Shown: one piece after another, positions 25,785-34,927 of the stretch | Layout of the letters: each line of letters begins with the position of its first letter | Numbering within the stretch: position 1 is the first letter of the stretch | Assembly (NCBI GenBank): GCA_002709505.1 | Contig: PARB01000104.1 | Coordinates: forward strand, 1-34,941 | Direction of reading: 5' to 3' | DNA length: 34,941 bases | From: Paracoccaceae bacterium | Lineage (GTDB): Bacteria > Pseudomonadota > Alphaproteobacteria > Rhizobiales > Stappiaceae | Notes under the pieces: generated by a model | What the model saw: the letters and a program-made list of their open reading frames with translations, nothing else | Database searches by the model: none | What the model was told of the DNA's origin: nothing | Made by a program: the position numbers and the translations under genes

Positions 25785-26636
25785 GTGCAGGACTCCTTCT
25801 TTGAGGATGCGGATCGGCCGGGCGCCGACGAAGCCGCGCGCGCGTCCACGGACCCGGCTCTGGTGGTGGACGTCGACGGCTTTGAAGGTCCGCTCGATCT
25901 CCTGCTGACGCTCGCGCGCAAGCAGAAGGTTGATCTCGCCCGCATTTCCATTCTCGCGCTCGTCGAGCAGTATCTGCATTTCGTCAATGAAGCCCGTCGG
26001 TTGCGGCTGGAGCTTGCCGCCGACTATCTGGTCATGGCGGCCTGGCTCGCCTACCTCAAGTCCCGCTTGCTGATCCCCGAGCAAAAGGACGAGGATGCGC
26101 TGACGGGCGAGGAACTTGCCGCTGCACTCGCCTTTCGGCTGCGACGGCTGGAAGCGATGCGCGAGGCATCGGCCAAGCTGATGAACCGCAACCGGCTCGG
26201 GCGCGATGTCTTTGCCCGGGGTGACCCGGAGACGCTCTCGATCCGGCGCAAGAGCCGGTTTGCGGCAACGCTCTACGATCTGTTGACCGCCTATGCCGCA
26301 CAGCGGCAGCGGACGTCGGTGACCTCGGTGCATGTGCGACGGCGAACCGTCTGGTCGCTGCAGGAGGCGCGCGACCTGTTGACGCGACTGATGGGCAAGG
26401 ATGTGGACTGGGCGCCTCTGGATGCCTATCTAGCGAGATACATGGCAGACGGCACCCAGGCGAGCACGGTTCTGGCGAGCAGTTTTTCCGCAAGTCTTGA
26501 ATTGGTGCGGGAGGGCGCGATCGAGTTGCGCCAGTCCGGCCCATTTGCACCATTGTATCTTCGCAGACGCGCCGAACCGAGGCCGGGCGATGCGCGCGGC
26601 GATGGCGACCCGGGACCTGAGGGCAGCGAGACGTAA
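25785..26636 (+). CDS. scpA: Segregation and condensation protein A
   Basis: 283 residues; the kleisin subunit of the Smc-ScpAB condensin, which organises and segregates the chromosome. Seen: an acidic N-terminus, the typical DGFEGPLDLLLTLARKQKVDLARI, the helical core AADYLVMAAWLAYLKSRLLIP, a charged linker with EELAAALAFRLRRLEAM, and a winged-helix C-terminus. TTG 25773 is in frame, but GTG 25785 has GGGGG about 6 bases upstream and is preferred. Its stop overlaps the scpB start (TAATG). An smc gene is not in view. Confidence 0.93.
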   Translation: MQDSFFEDADRPGADEAARASTDPALVVDVDGFEGPLDLLLTLARKQKVDLARISILALVEQYLHFVNEARRLRLELAADYLVMAAWLAYLKSRLLIPEQKDEDALTGEELAAALAFRLRRLEAMREASAKLMNRNRLGRDVFARGDPETLSIRRKSRFAATLYDLLTAYAAQRQRTSVTSVHVRRRTVWSLQEARDLLTRLMGKDVDWAPLDAYLARYMADGTQASTVLASSFSASLELVREGAIELRQSGPFAPLYLRRRAEPRPGDARGDGDPGPEGSET

Positions 26637-27373
26637 TGCGCGGGAAAGAAGACGAACAGGGCGGCAGAAGCTACGCCGCCGACGAAGGCGCGGCCGGCGG
26701 CGATCTGTTTCCGGCGGAGCGCCTGAGCGCCATGCGCATGGTCGAGGCATTGCTTTTCGCCTCGCGGGACATGTTGGGGGCGGAGGAAATCGCCGCACGG
26801 CTGCCGGCCAAGACCGACATCCCGGCCGTTATTGCGGACTTGCAGCGGGCCTATTCGACCCGTGGCGTGAACCTGGTGGAGATCGGCGGCAAATGGGGCT
26901 TTCGGACAGCGGAGGACCTGTCGTATCTGCTCAGCCGTGAACAGGTGGAGGAGCGGCGCCTGTCGCGGGCGGCTCTGGAAACGCTGGCGATCATCGCCTA
27001 TCACCAGCCGGTGACGCGGGCGGAGATCGAAGAGATTCGCGGTGTGTCCACATCGCGCGGCACGATTGACGTGCTTCTGGAAACGGAATGGATCCGCATG
27101 CGCGGCCGCCGCCGGACGCCGGGACGCCCGGTGACCTATGGCACGACGGACGCGTTTCTGGAGCATTTCATGCTCACATCGGTCTCGGACCTGCCGGGGC
27201 TGGAGGAATTGAAGGGAACCGGTCTGCTGGACAGCGCCGTGCCGGCCGGCTTTTCGGTTCCCGTTCCCGACGATTCGGCCGAACTGCGCGATGAGGAAGA
27301 CCCGATCGACGAGGCCGAATTGTTCGATATGATGGCGGAAGGCTCCGAAACAACAGATGACCGTGACAGCTGA
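26636..27373 (+). CDS. scpB: Segregation and condensation protein B
   Basis: 245 residues; the winged-helix partner that dimerises on ScpA in the condensin complex. Seen: RMVEALLFASRDMLGAEEIAARL, the RLSRAALETLAIIAYHQPVTRAEIEEIRG helix-turn-helix region, and TEWIRMRGRRRTPGRPVTYGTT. The C-terminal 50 residues are acidic and poorly conserved. It overlaps scpA by one base and overlaps the following ABC gene by 17 bases, so these three genes are probably translated from one mRNA. Confidence 0.95.
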   Translation: MRGKEDEQGGRSYAADEGAAGGDLFPAERLSAMRMVEALLFASRDMLGAEEIAARLPAKTDIPAVIADLQRAYSTRGVNLVEIGGKWGFRTAEDLSYLLSREQVEERRLSRAALETLAIIAYHQPVTRAEIEEIRGVSTSRGTIDVLLETEWIRMRGRRRTPGRPVTYGTTDAFLEHFMLTSVSDLPGLEELKGTGLLDSAVPAGFSVPVPDDSAELRDEEDPIDEAELFDMMAEGSETTDDRDS

Positions 27374-28484
27374 CATTTCCGCCGCTCCCCCCGCCAAACG
27401 GTGGGGCGTGCGCGGCACGGCCGGAGCCACGATTGCGGCGCGGCTGTCGTTCGAGGCGGTGAGCCACAGTTATTCCGGGCTTCCGGCGGTGCGCTCCGTG
27501 TCGCTGTCCGTGGAACCCGGCGAGGTGCTGTGCCTGCTCGGGCATTCCGGCTGCGGCAAGACGACCCTGTTGCGGATCGCGGCCGGCGTGGAACGCCAGA
27601 CGACGGGACGCGTGCTGATCAACGAACGCGAAGTGGCCGGGCCGGACCGGTTTCTCCCGCCGGAAAAGCGTGGCGTCGGACTGATGTTTCAGGACTACGC
27701 GCTGTTTCCGCATCTGACCATCGCCGAAAATGTCGCCTTCGGGCTGACCCATCTGGCAAAGCCCGATGCCCGGCATGCGGCCTTGAGCGCGCTGTCGCGG
27801 GTCGGGCTTGCCGAGCATCACGCGGATTATCCGCATGCGCTTTCCGGCGGCGAACAGCAGCGCGTCGCGCTGGCACGCGCGATTGCGCCCCGGCCCGGCG
27901 TTCTCCTGATGGACGAGCCGTTCTCCGGTCTCGACCGGCGTCTGCGTGATGCCGTGCGGGACGAAACGCTTTCGGTCCTGCGCGAAACGCGGGCGACCTG
28001 CATGCTGGTGACCCATGATCCGGAAGAAGCCATGCGCATGGGCGACCGGATCGCGCTGATGCGCAAGGGGCGGCTGGTGCAGATCGGCAGCGCCGACGAT
28101 CTCTACAACCATCCGGTCGACCTGTTTGTCGCGCGGTTCTTCTCCGAACTCAACGAGATCGACGCGCGCGCCGGGGACGGCGCGGTCGAGACCGCGTTCG
28201 GCCGCCATCCGGCGCCGGGAATCGCGCCCGGGATGGCTGTGGATGTCTGTGTGCGGCCGCAAGGGGTGATTCTCGGAGAACCGGGCGAGGGGCGGCCGGG
28301 CCGCGTGACCCGTCGCCGCTTCATCGGCGAGGTCGATCTGGTCGATATCGCGGTGGATGGCCTCGATCTCCCGCTGCAGGCGCGCATCCGCGATGGCGGA
28401 CGGTTCGTTGTCGGCATGGACGTCGGCGTGCGGGTGGACGACCGGGATGTCCTGGCCTTCGCGCGGGATGCGACGGATGTCTAA
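27357..28484 (+). CDS. Fbp-type ABC transporter ATP-binding protein, orphan
   Basis: 375 residues. Seen: a 30-residue N-terminal extension, Walker A GHSGCGKTT (62-70), Q-loop Gln112, signature LSGGEQ (162-167), Walker B LLMDEP (183-188) and switch His220, followed by a TOBE-like C-terminal domain (about 255-370). The ATPase resembles those of iron(III) or polyamine/thiamine-type importers (FbpC/PotA). No permease or binding-protein gene is adjacent, so the substrate cannot be named. It overlaps scpB by 17 bases and ends 105 bases before tatA, which is an unusual place for such a gene. Confidence 0.9.
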   Translation: MTVTADISAAPPAKRWGVRGTAGATIAARLSFEAVSHSYSGLPAVRSVSLSVEPGEVLCLLGHSGCGKTTLLRIAAGVERQTTGRVLINEREVAGPDRFLPPEKRGVGLMFQDYALFPHLTIAENVAFGLTHLAKPDARHAALSALSRVGLAEHHADYPHALSGGEQQRVALARAIAPRPGVLLMDEPFSGLDRRLRDAVRDETLSVLRETRATCMLVTHDPEEAMRMGDRIALMRKGRLVQIGSADDLYNHPVDLFVARFFSELNEIDARAGDGAVETAFGRHPAPGIAPGMAVDVCVRPQGVILGEPGEGRPGRVTRRRFIGEVDLVDIAVDGLDLPLQARIRDGGRFVVGMDVGVRVDDRDVLAFARDATDV

Positions 28485-28589
28485 TAGCTGAGACCGCCGG
28501 GCGGGAAACGGTTGGTTGCGATTGACCGCGCTTTGTTGCAATAGTGCCGCGCCGGCGCGCGTGCACCGGATCGACCAGGGAGTTGTCGT

Positions 28590-28823
28590 ATGGGTATCAG
28601 TATTTGGCAGATCCTGATCATCGCGGTGATCGTTGTTCTGCTGTTCGGTCGCGGAAAGATCTCCGAGTTGATGGGAGACGTGGCCAAGGGAATCAAGAGC
28701 TTCAAGAAGGGCCTCAACGAGGACGACGACGAGGCGAAGGCCGACGATGGCAAGACCATCGATCACAAGCCGGAAGAGCCGGTCGCCATGAAGAAGTCCG
28801 AGGACAAGTCGCAGGCGGGCTGA
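28590..28823 (+). CDS. tatA: Twin-arginine translocase subunit TatA
   Basis: 77 residues; the pore-forming subunit that exports folded proteins. Seen: one N-terminal membrane helix (about residues 4-19, [16 protein letters not shown]), the FG hinge (19-20), an amphipathic helix ([22 protein letters not shown]) and a charged soluble tail. Sequence is in the TatA range rather than TatB. AGGGAG lies 7 bases before the ATG. It is the first tat gene, followed by a stem-loop-rich gap and tatB. Confidence 0.95.
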   Translation: MGISIWQILIIAVIVVLLFGRGKISELMGDVAKGIKSFKKGLNEDDDEAKADDGKTIDHKPEEPVAMKKSEDKSQAG

Positions 28824-28873
28824 CCGTCCTGTGACGGGCGAGGGCCGTCGGGGTCCGGCCTGCCGGCCGGTCC
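28824..28873 (+). other. Stem-loops in the tatA-tatB gap
   Basis: A small hairpin CCGTC/GACGG (28824-28837) is followed by a strong one: GGTCCGGCC (28852-28860) and GGCCGGTCC (28865-28873), one T-T mismatch, 4-base loop TGCC. They lie in the 112-base gap between tatA and tatB. No T-tract follows. They could protect or partly end the tatA mRNA and raise TatA over TatB. Confidence 0.5.
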
Positions 28874-28935
28874 ATGGCGCTCGCGAGGACCGCGCAAGCG
28901 CGTCTTGATCTCTCAAACGCGGAAAACGGACGCCA

Positions 28936-29391
28936 ATGTTCGATATCGGCTGGACGGAACTGCTTGTTGTCGCCGTCGTCATGATTCTGGTCGTCGGTCC
29001 GAAGGATCTGCCCCGGATGCTGCGCACCTTCGGCCAGACGATGGGCAAGGTGAAGCGGATGGCGAACGAGTTTCAGTCGACGTTCAACGATGCCTTGCGC
29101 GAGGCCGAGCAGCAGGCCGATATTGCCGACATGAAGAAGCAGGTCGAGAAGGCCGGCAACTTCGACCCGCTCGGCGACATCAAGAAATCCATCAACAATA
29201 TGGACAAGCCGACCGGCAAGGCGAAGTCCGCCAAGTCCGAACCGCTTGAGACCGAGCCCGCCATCGAGCCTTCGCCGCGCAAGAGCAGCGAAGAGACGGC
29301 TGAGCCGGCGGCGCAAGCGGATGCCGGACAGCAACAGGCGTCAACCGCAGACTCCAAGACGCGGCCGACCGGGGATGACGGCAAGGCATGA
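28936..29391 (+). CDS. tatB: Twin-arginine translocase subunit TatB
   Basis: 151 residues; it pairs with TatC to form the substrate receptor. Seen: the TatB-type N-terminus [27 protein letters not shown] (membrane helix with Glu8 and the GP hinge), an amphipathic helix and a long hydrophilic tail with Pro/Glu/Ala. The ATG has only a weak ribosome site (GGA). The stop overlaps the tatC start by 4 bases. Confidence 0.95.
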   Translation: MFDIGWTELLVVAVVMILVVGPKDLPRMLRTFGQTMGKVKRMANEFQSTFNDALREAEQQADIADMKKQVEKAGNFDPLGDIKKSINNMDKPTGKAKSAKSEPLETEPAIEPSPRKSSEETAEPAAQADAGQQQASTADSKTRPTGDDGKA

Positions 29392-30170
29392 CAGACGACG
29401 ACATTGAGTCCTCCAAGGCACCGCTGATCGAACATCTCATCGAGTTGCGCCAGCGTCTGCTGCGCACGGTGGTGGCGATCCTCGTCGCGTTTGTCGTGTG
29501 TTTCTATTTCGCACAGGACATCTACAACATCCTGGTCATCCCGTTCGAACAGGCAGCCGGGCGTCAGGTCGAGATGATCTACACCGCGCCCCAGGAGCTG
29601 TTCTTCACCCAGCTCAAGCTCGCCTTCTTCGGCGCGTTGTTCATTGCTTTCCCGGTGATCGCCTCGCAGCTCTACATGTTTGTCGCTCCGGGGCTTTACA
29701 AGCATGAGCGCGGCGCGTTCCTGCCGTTCCTGGTCGCAACGCCGATCCTCTTCATCGTCGGTGCGTGTCTGGTGTTCTTCCTGGTGATGCCTCTTGCCAT
29801 GGGCTTCTTCCTGTCGATGGAACAGGACGGCACGGGCGGTCAGGCCAAGATCCAGCTGATGGCGCGGGTGAGCGAGTATCTCGGCCTGATCATGACGCTG
29901 ATCTTCGCCTTCGGACTGGTGTTCCAGCTTCCGGTGCTTTTGACCCTGCTCGGCCGGGTCGGGATCGTCTCATCAGAGGGACTGAAGGCGAAACGCAAAT
30001 ATGCGATCGTCATCGGCTTCGTGCTGGCGGCGGTTCTCACGCCGCCGGATCCGATCAGCCAGATCGGTCTTGCGCTGCCAACGATGCTTCTCTACGAAGT
30101 GTCCATCATCTGCGTCAGACTGGTGGAAAAGAAGCGCGCCGAACGGGAAGCTGCGGAAGCGGACGCCTGA
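29388..30170 (+). CDS. tatC: Twin-arginine translocase subunit TatC
   Basis: 260 residues with six predicted membrane helices. It binds the twin-arginine signal peptide. Seen: the N-terminal [15 protein letters not shown] motif with the conserved Glu, the first periplasmic loop ending in [11 protein letters not shown], and the helical pairs that follow, including [13 protein letters not shown] and AAVLTPPDP. Length and order are normal. It is followed by serS after 70 bases. Confidence 0.96.
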   Translation: MTDDDIESSKAPLIEHLIELRQRLLRTVVAILVAFVVCFYFAQDIYNILVIPFEQAAGRQVEMIYTAPQELFFTQLKLAFFGALFIAFPVIASQLYMFVAPGLYKHERGAFLPFLVATPILFIVGACLVFFLVMPLAMGFFLSMEQDGTGGQAKIQLMARVSEYLGLIMTLIFAFGLVFQLPVLLTLLGRVGIVSSEGLKAKRKYAIVIGFVLAAVLTPPDPISQIGLALPTMLLYEVSIICVRLVEKKRAEREAAEADA

Positions 30171-30240
30171 TCGACGCAGCATCTGCCCCGGTCGAATTCC
30201 CGTTGCCGCCTGGCGCCGGCGCCGAATCCGGGGTTGATTG

Positions 30241-31521
30241 ATGTTCGATATCAAGTGGATCCGCGACAATGCCGCGGCCTTCGATGCAGCCATGGCGCGG
30301 CGAGGGCTGCCGCCGCAGGCGGGCGCGCTGATCGCGCTCGATGACGAGCGACGCGCGCATGTAGCATCGCTCCAGGACGCGCAGGAACGCCGCAATGCGG
30401 CCTCCAAGGAGATCGGCAAGGCCAAGGCCACCGGCGACGATGCCGGCGCGCAGGCGCTGATCGACGAAGTCGCCAAGATCAAGCAGGCCATTCATGACGG
30501 CGAAGAGGCCGAGCGCGCGCTGACCGCGAAGGTGGTCGAGGCGCTGAGCGTGCTGCCGAACATGCCGCTGGACGACGTGCCCGATGGCGCGGATGAAAGC
30601 GACAACGTCGAGCTGCGTCGCGTCGGGACCCCGCGCAGTTTCGATTTCACGCCGAAGGAGCATTTCGAGGTCGGCGCGGCGGAGGCCGGGATCAGCTTCG
30701 AGCGGGCCGCACGCATGTCCGGCGCGCGCTTCGCTTTGCTTCAGGGGCAATTTGCACGGCTGGAGCGGGCGCTCGGCCAGTTCATGATCGATCTGCAGAC
30801 CACGCAGCACGGCTATATGGAAGTCTCTCCGCCGCTGCTGGTGCGGGACGAGGCGCTCTATGGCACGTCGCAGCTGCCGAAATTCTCCGAGGATCTGTTC
30901 AAGACCACGGAAGGCCGCTGGCTGATCCCGACCGCCGAGGTGCCGCTGACCAATATGGTGGCAGGTGAAACCCTGGCCGAAGCGGATCTGCCGATGCGCG
31001 TGACCGCGCTCACGCCATGCTTTCGCTCCGAGGCCGGCTCCGCCGGGCGCGACGTGCGCGGCATTTTGCGCCAGCACCAGTTCTGGAAATGCGAGCTTGT
31101 CTCCGTCACCACGCCGGAGAATTCCCTCGACGAACTCGAACGCATGACCGGGTGCGCGGAGGAGATCCTCAAGAAGCTCGGCCTTGCCTATCGGGTCATG
31201 GTGCTGTCGGCCGGCGACATGGGCTTCGGCGCCCGCAAGACCTATGACATCGAGGTTTGGCTGCCGGGGCAGAATGCCTACCGCGAGATTTCCAGCTGTT
31301 CGGTCTGCGGCGACTTCCAGGCCCGGCGGATGAATGCGCGCTATCGTCCCGAAGGCGAGAAGGGGCTGCGGTTCGTTCACACGCTCAACGGGTCCGGCCT
31401 TGCGGTTGGACGCGCCCTGATCGCGGTGGTCGAAAACTACCAGAACGCCGACGGCAGCATCACCGTGCCCGAGGTGCTGCGTCCCTACATGGGCGGGACC
31501 GAGACAATCGAGGCGGCGTGA
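30241..31521 (+). CDS. serS: Seryl-tRNA synthetase
   Basis: 426 residues; a class II synthetase that charges tRNA-Ser and tRNA-Sec. Seen: [10 protein letters not shown] start, the long N-terminal antiparallel coiled coil (about 28-100, rich in Ala/Glu/Lys), motif 2 [21 protein letters not shown], and motif 3 [23 protein letters not shown] codon just upstream is in frame but ATG 30241 is the normal start. Its stop overlaps the surE start by one base. Confidence 0.97.
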   Translation: MFDIKWIRDNAAAFDAAMARRGLPPQAGALIALDDERRAHVASLQDAQERRNAASKEIGKAKATGDDAGAQALIDEVAKIKQAIHDGEEAERALTAKVVEALSVLPNMPLDDVPDGADESDNVELRRVGTPRSFDFTPKEHFEVGAAEAGISFERAARMSGARFALLQGQFARLERALGQFMIDLQTTQHGYMEVSPPLLVRDEALYGTSQLPKFSEDLFKTTEGRWLIPTAEVPLTNMVAGETLAEADLPMRVTALTPCFRSEAGSAGRDVRGILRQHQFWKCELVSVTTPENSLDELERMTGCAEEILKKLGLAYRVMVLSAGDMGFGARKTYDIEVWLPGQNAYREISSCSVCGDFQARRMNARYRPEGEKGLRFVHTLNGSGLAVGRALIAVVENYQNADGSITVPEVLRPYMGGTETIEAA

Positions 31522-32279
31522 TGCGGATCCTGGTCACCAATGACGATGGAATTCAGGCCGGCGGGCTGTCGGTTCTCGAGGAGGTCGCCCGCAGCTTGTC
31601 GGACGACGTCTGGGTGGTGGCGCCGGAAACGGACCAGAGCGGCGTGGCCCATTCGCTGACGCTGCATGACCCGCTGCGGGTGCGCGACCTCGGCGAGCGT
31701 CGCTACTCCGTCAGGGGAACGCCGACCGACTGCGTGATCATGGGCGTGCGGGAGATCCTTCCCGGGCGTCCCGATCTTGTGCTGTCGGGGGTCAACCGCG
31801 GTCAGAATGCGGCTGACGACGTGACCTATTCCGGAACCATCGCCGGCGCCATGGAAGGCACGCTGATGGGCATCCGCTCCATGGCGCTTTCCCAGGCCTA
31901 CAGCTGGGGGAAGGGGGCAAAGGTTGACTATGAGGCTACCCGCGCTCATGCCGCGCCGCTGATCCGCAAGCTCCTGTCGTTCTCGTTTCCCTCCGACATC
32001 CTGCTCAATCTGAACTTTCCGGCCTGTGCGCCGGAGGATGTGCGCGGCACCCGGGTGACCCGGCAGGGCAAGCGCAAGGTCAGCGAACTGGCGGTCGATG
32101 CGCGCACCGACGGGCGCGGCGTACCCTACTACTGGCTGGCCTTTCGCGGTGGCGAGGAAACGCCGCCCGAGGACACGGATCTGGCCGCATTGAGCGCTGG
32201 CATGATTTCCGTGACACCGCTCAAGCTTGACCTGACGGCCCATGATTTGTTGGGTGAACTGAAGGACAAGCTGGCCTGA
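31521..32279 (+). CDS. surE: 5'/3'-nucleotidase SurE
   Basis: 252 residues; a metal-dependent nucleotidase, phosphatase and exopolyphosphatase. Seen: RILVTNDDG (residues 2-10, the two Asp bind metal), [35 protein letters not shown], and a final [11 protein letters not shown]. All active-site segments are present. The ATG overlaps the serS stop (TGATG), so expression is coupled. It stands before pcm as in E. coli. Confidence 0.96.
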   Translation: MRILVTNDDGIQAGGLSVLEEVARSLSDDVWVVAPETDQSGVAHSLTLHDPLRVRDLGERRYSVRGTPTDCVIMGVREILPGRPDLVLSGVNRGQNAADDVTYSGTIAGAMEGTLMGIRSMALSQAYSWGKGAKVDYEATRAHAAPLIRKLLSFSFPSDILLNLNFPACAPEDVRGTRVTRQGKRKVSELAVDARTDGRGVPYYWLAFRGGEETPPEDTDLAALSAGMISVTPLKLDLTAHDLLGELKDKLA

Positions 32280-32320
32280 TCCAGGGACTGGCCCTGCCTG
32301 CGCTCGGGCAGGGGGACGGC

Positions 32321-33058
32321 ATGGCTGCGGGAGGGAAGACATTGGTCGGCGCGGATAACCCCGAGACAGGGTCAAACGGCACGGGCGACACGTCGCCGGC
32401 GGCTGCGGATGTCACCGAGGCCGACCGGGAGGCGACCGCGGCCCTGATTCTCAAGTTGCGCACCCAGGGGATCGGAAGCCAGAAGGTGCTGTCGGCGCTT
32501 GAGCGGGTTCCGCGGCGCCTGTTCCTGTCCGCGCCCTTGCAGCGCCATGCCTATGAGGACAGCGCGCTTCCCATCGAATGCGGCCAGACGATCTCCCAAC
32601 CCACAATCGTTGCCATGATGACCGAGGCCCTCGACCTGTCGCAGGGGCATCGGGTGCTGGAAATCGGGACCGGCTCCGGCTATCAGGCGGCCATTCTCGG
32701 TCACCTGAGCAGCGAGGTTCACACGCTGGAGCGTTACAAGACGCTCGCCGACCTTGCGCGCGCACGCCTGGCAACCCTGAAGATCGGCACGGTTCACGTC
32801 CATCATTGCGACGGCACCGAGGGTCTGCCGGAAAAGGCGCCGTTCGACCGCATCATCGTCACCGCGGCTGCACCGGAGATCCCGCCGGCGCTGATCGACC
32901 AGCTGGCTGACGGAGGCAAGCTGGTGATGCCGGTGGGACCGGCTGGCGAAGTCCAGTCGCTTGTCGTCGTCGAAAAGAAGGGCGCCACCACCTCGACCCG
33001 GGATCTCGCGCAAGTGCGGTTTGTCCCGCTTGTGGAAGGGGTTGCGACCCGGCTTTGA
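32321..33058 (+). CDS. pcm: Protein-L-isoaspartate O-methyltransferase
   Basis: 245 residues; repairs isoaspartate damage by methylation from S-adenosylmethionine. Seen: an N-terminal extension of about 35 residues, VPRRLFLS, PIECGQTISQPTIVAMM, the SAM loop EIGTGSGYQAA and a C-terminal VRFVPLVEG. AGGGGGACGGC precedes the ATG with a good ribosome site. The surE-pcm-nlpD order matches E. coli. Confidence 0.95.
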   Translation: MAAGGKTLVGADNPETGSNGTGDTSPAAADVTEADREATAALILKLRTQGIGSQKVLSALERVPRRLFLSAPLQRHAYEDSALPIECGQTISQPTIVAMMTEALDLSQGHRVLEIGTGSGYQAAILGHLSSEVHTLERYKTLADLARARLATLKIGTVHVHHCDGTEGLPEKAPFDRIIVTAAAPEIPPALIDQLADGGKLVMPVGPAGEVQSLVVVEKKGATTSTRDLAQVRFVPLVEGVATRL

Positions 33059-33110
33059 CCGTCCGGCGCAAGAAATCGTTTCCAGGCAATCTCCACCAAT
33101 TTGGCCGCGC

Positions 33111-33126
33111 TTAAGTCTTTATAAAC
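33111..33126 (+). promoter_or_regulatory. CtrA-like box upstream of the nlpD-like gene
   Basis: TTAA-GTCTTTA-TAAAC matches the CtrA consensus TTAA-N7-TTAAC at all but one base. It sits 57 bases before the start codon of the LysM/LytM gene. No clear -35/-10 pair was found. CtrA control of division genes is known in Alphaproteobacteria; here it is inferred. Confidence 0.4.
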
Positions 33127-33182
33127 GTTACCGGCATTTAATCAGGCTCAACGACCTCAGGTGTTTGAGTCCGAGTAGCGCC

Positions 33183-34550
33183 ATGTCAAAGCAATGTTTA
33201 CGATCCCCGTCCCGATTGCTCTCGCAGACTGCGATGGTGGTGCTTCTGGCAGCCATCACGGGAGCCTGCAGCGGCGGGGTTGAGCGTTTCGCCGATCCCA
33301 TTTTCACCGGCAATACCGACAATCAGCGGGCCATGCTAGGCGGAAGCTCGGGGTCGCAGCCGAGTTTCGATGATATCATGGCCGGCCCGTCGAGCGGGCC
33401 TGCACGTGTGGAGCGCAGCGCCTTGCCGCCGCCCACGCAACCGAATGGCTCGATCGCGACGGGATCGATTTCCGCGCAGGGTCAGTCGAAGCCGCAATAC
33501 GCATCCGTCCCGACGCCGCCCGCTTCGCCGCAGCGCCAGGTGGCCAGCACGTCAGTGCCGGCGCCGGTGCGCTCTTCGAGAGACGAGGCGAGCCGGATCC
33601 AGGCCAGTTCCGGCAACGGTGTCGCGCCGAAGACGGTTCGTGGCTGGACGACGGCCGGGTCCACTCAGGTCAGCGCGAGAAGCGGGGACAGCGTGGCGTC
33701 CATGTCGCGCCGTTTCGGTGTTCCGCAATATGTTCTGGCGGAGATCAACGGTGTTTCGCCGAATGCCTCCCTGTCGGCCGGCCAGAGGATGGTCATTCCC
33801 ACCTATGTGCATGGCGCGACGGCATCATCCGCGCCAGTGACCCTGCCGCCGGCGGGGCCGGCGCCCAGTGTGACCGGGTCGATCCCGACGACGGCTTCGG
33901 CGGGTCTGGCGATGGCATCCGCGCCGATCCCTCCGCACAAGCCGGATTCGGCGGTCAGGCTGGCATCGCTGTCGAGCAGCGTTCCGGCGCCCGCGCAGAT
34001 GACCCAGGCCGTGCAGCCGCGCCGAAAGCCGGCCACGCTGAGTTCGCGACCGGCCGAGCCGGCGCGGAGCGCCACGCCGACGGAAACCGCGTCCGCGCCC
34101 CAAATCTCGCGCACCGAATCCGCGCCGGTGAAGCCTATTTCGGTGAACCGGGAGGTCGCCGACGACAGCGTCCGCCGCTTCCGCTGGCCGGCACGCGGTC
34201 GAATCATCTCCGACTTCGGCACCAAGCCCGGCGGCACCCGCAACGAGGGCATTAACATGGCCCTGCCGGAAGGGGCGGACATCAAGGCGGTGGAAGACGG
34301 GACCGTGATCTACTCCGGCAACGAGTTGAAGGGCTACGGCAACCTGGTGCTCGTTCGTCACGATGACGGCTGGGTGTCGGCCTATGCCCACGGCAGCGAG
34401 TTGCTGGTCAAGCGCGGCGACAGCGTCAGCCGCGGTCAGACAATCGCCAAGGCCGGGTCCACCGGGTCTGTCACGCAGCCGCAGCTTCACTTCGAGCTGC
34501 GTCGCGGAAACAAACCGGTCGATCCGATGCAGTATCTGGCAAAGCTCTGA
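33183..34550 (+). CDS. nlpD: NlpD-like LysM/LytM lipoprotein
   Basis: 455 residues. Seen: a signal sequence with a lipobox-like TGAC, lipid-carrying Cys29 (MSKQCLRSPSRLLSQ... ITGACS), a Pro/Ser-rich linker, a LysM domain (about 160-210) for glycan binding and a LytM (M23) domain (about 338-453). The zinc ligands are lost: the usual HxxxD reads NEGIN, and HLHFE reads QLHFE, although a His in AYAHGS remains. It should therefore act as an amidase activator rather than an enzyme, as NlpD and EnvC do in division. It has the conserved place after pcm. It is probably a division regulator, by family. Confidence 0.9.
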   Translation: MSKQCLRSPSRLLSQTAMVVLLAAITGACSGGVERFADPIFTGNTDNQRAMLGGSSGSQPSFDDIMAGPSSGPARVERSALPPPTQPNGSIATGSISAQGQSKPQYASVPTPPASPQRQVASTSVPAPVRSSRDEASRIQASSGNGVAPKTVRGWTTAGSTQVSARSGDSVASMSRRFGVPQYVLAEINGVSPNASLSAGQRMVIPTYVHGATASSAPVTLPPAGPAPSVTGSIPTTASAGLAMASAPIPPHKPDSAVRLASLSSSVPAPAQMTQAVQPRRKPATLSSRPAEPARSATPTETASAPQISRTESAPVKPISVNREVADDSVRRFRWPARGRIISDFGTKPGGTRNEGINMALPEGADIKAVEDGTVIYSGNELKGYGNLVLVRHDDGWVSAYAHGSELLVKRGDSVSRGQTIAKAGSTGSVTQPQLHFELRRGNKPVDPMQYLAKL

Positions 34551-34574
34551 TCGCTTTGCTTCGCAGAATGTCAG

Positions 34575-34605
34575 ACGCACGGATGCCCCGGCATCCGTGC
34601 GTTTT
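34575..34605 (+). terminator. Rho-independent terminator after nlpD-like gene
   Basis: ACGCACGGATGCC (34575-34587) pairs perfectly with GGCATCCGTGCGT (34590-34602), followed by TTTT. Very stable, and the T-tract is short but present. It ends the gene cluster that starts at dgt or earlier. Confidence 0.88.
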
Positions 34606-34666
34606 GCGTTTCCACGCGGCGTTTCTCGCGGGCCGGGAGCCGAGCTCCAATCCGGGGCGCGCCGTG

Positions 34667-34675
34667 TTATCCACA
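34667..34675. promoter_or_regulatory. Single perfect DnaA box
   Basis: TTATCCACA is the consensus DnaA box. It lies alone between the nlpD terminator and the tRNA-Asp promoter, without the A+T-rich repeats or box cluster of an origin. It may be a chance match or a DnaA titration or control site. Confidence 0.4.
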
Positions 34676-34736
34676 GTTGCGGATGCGCATTGGCGTGACG
34701 CAAAGAACAATCATGACAAAGCCATGTCCGATCGGC

Positions 34737-34765
34737 TTGACTTGTCGGGCGGGTCGACGTACATC
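34737..34765 (+). promoter_or_regulatory. Candidate tRNA-Asp promoter
   Basis: CTTGACT holds TTGACT (34737-34742), then 17 bases and TACATC (34760-34765). This gives a leader of about 30 bases before the tRNA. The -35 fits well (5/6), the -10 poorly. Confidence 0.5.
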
Positions 34766-34803
34766 AGCGCCACTCCCGGCGACCAAGCGTCGCCTGAGCG
34801 CAA

Positions 34804-34880
34804 GCGGGTGTAGCTCAGTTGGTTAGAGTGCCGGCCTGTCACGCCGGAGGTCGCGGGTTCGAGCCCCGTCACTCGCGCCA
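34804..34880 (+). tRNA. tRNA-Asp (GTC)
   Basis: A 77-base tRNA with CCA encoded at 34878-34880. Acceptor GCGGGTG pairs with CACTCGC with one G-U wobble, the D loop has AGCTCAGTTGGTTAGAG, the anticodon loop is CTGTCAC with anticodon GTC (stem CCGGC/GCCGG), and the T arm reads CGGGTTCGAGCCCCG. Confidence 0.97.
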
Positions 34881-34927
34881 CTTGCCTCAGTTTCGGGAGC
34901 CCTTTGTCCAAGCGACAAAGCGGGCGA

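Noticed and set aside
28485..28589. A sigma-70 promoter before tatA
   Set aside because: TTGACC at 28522 has no acceptable -10 element 16-18 bases downstream.
27174..29048. A 624-residue minus-strand frame opposite scpB, the ABC gene, tatA and the start of tatB
   Set aside because: It crosses intergenic regions and four identified genes and has an Arg/His-rich shadow composition.
34667..34675. A replication origin at the DnaA box
   Set aside because: There is one box only, with no A+T-rich unwinding region, box cluster or dnaA/hemE-type neighbour.
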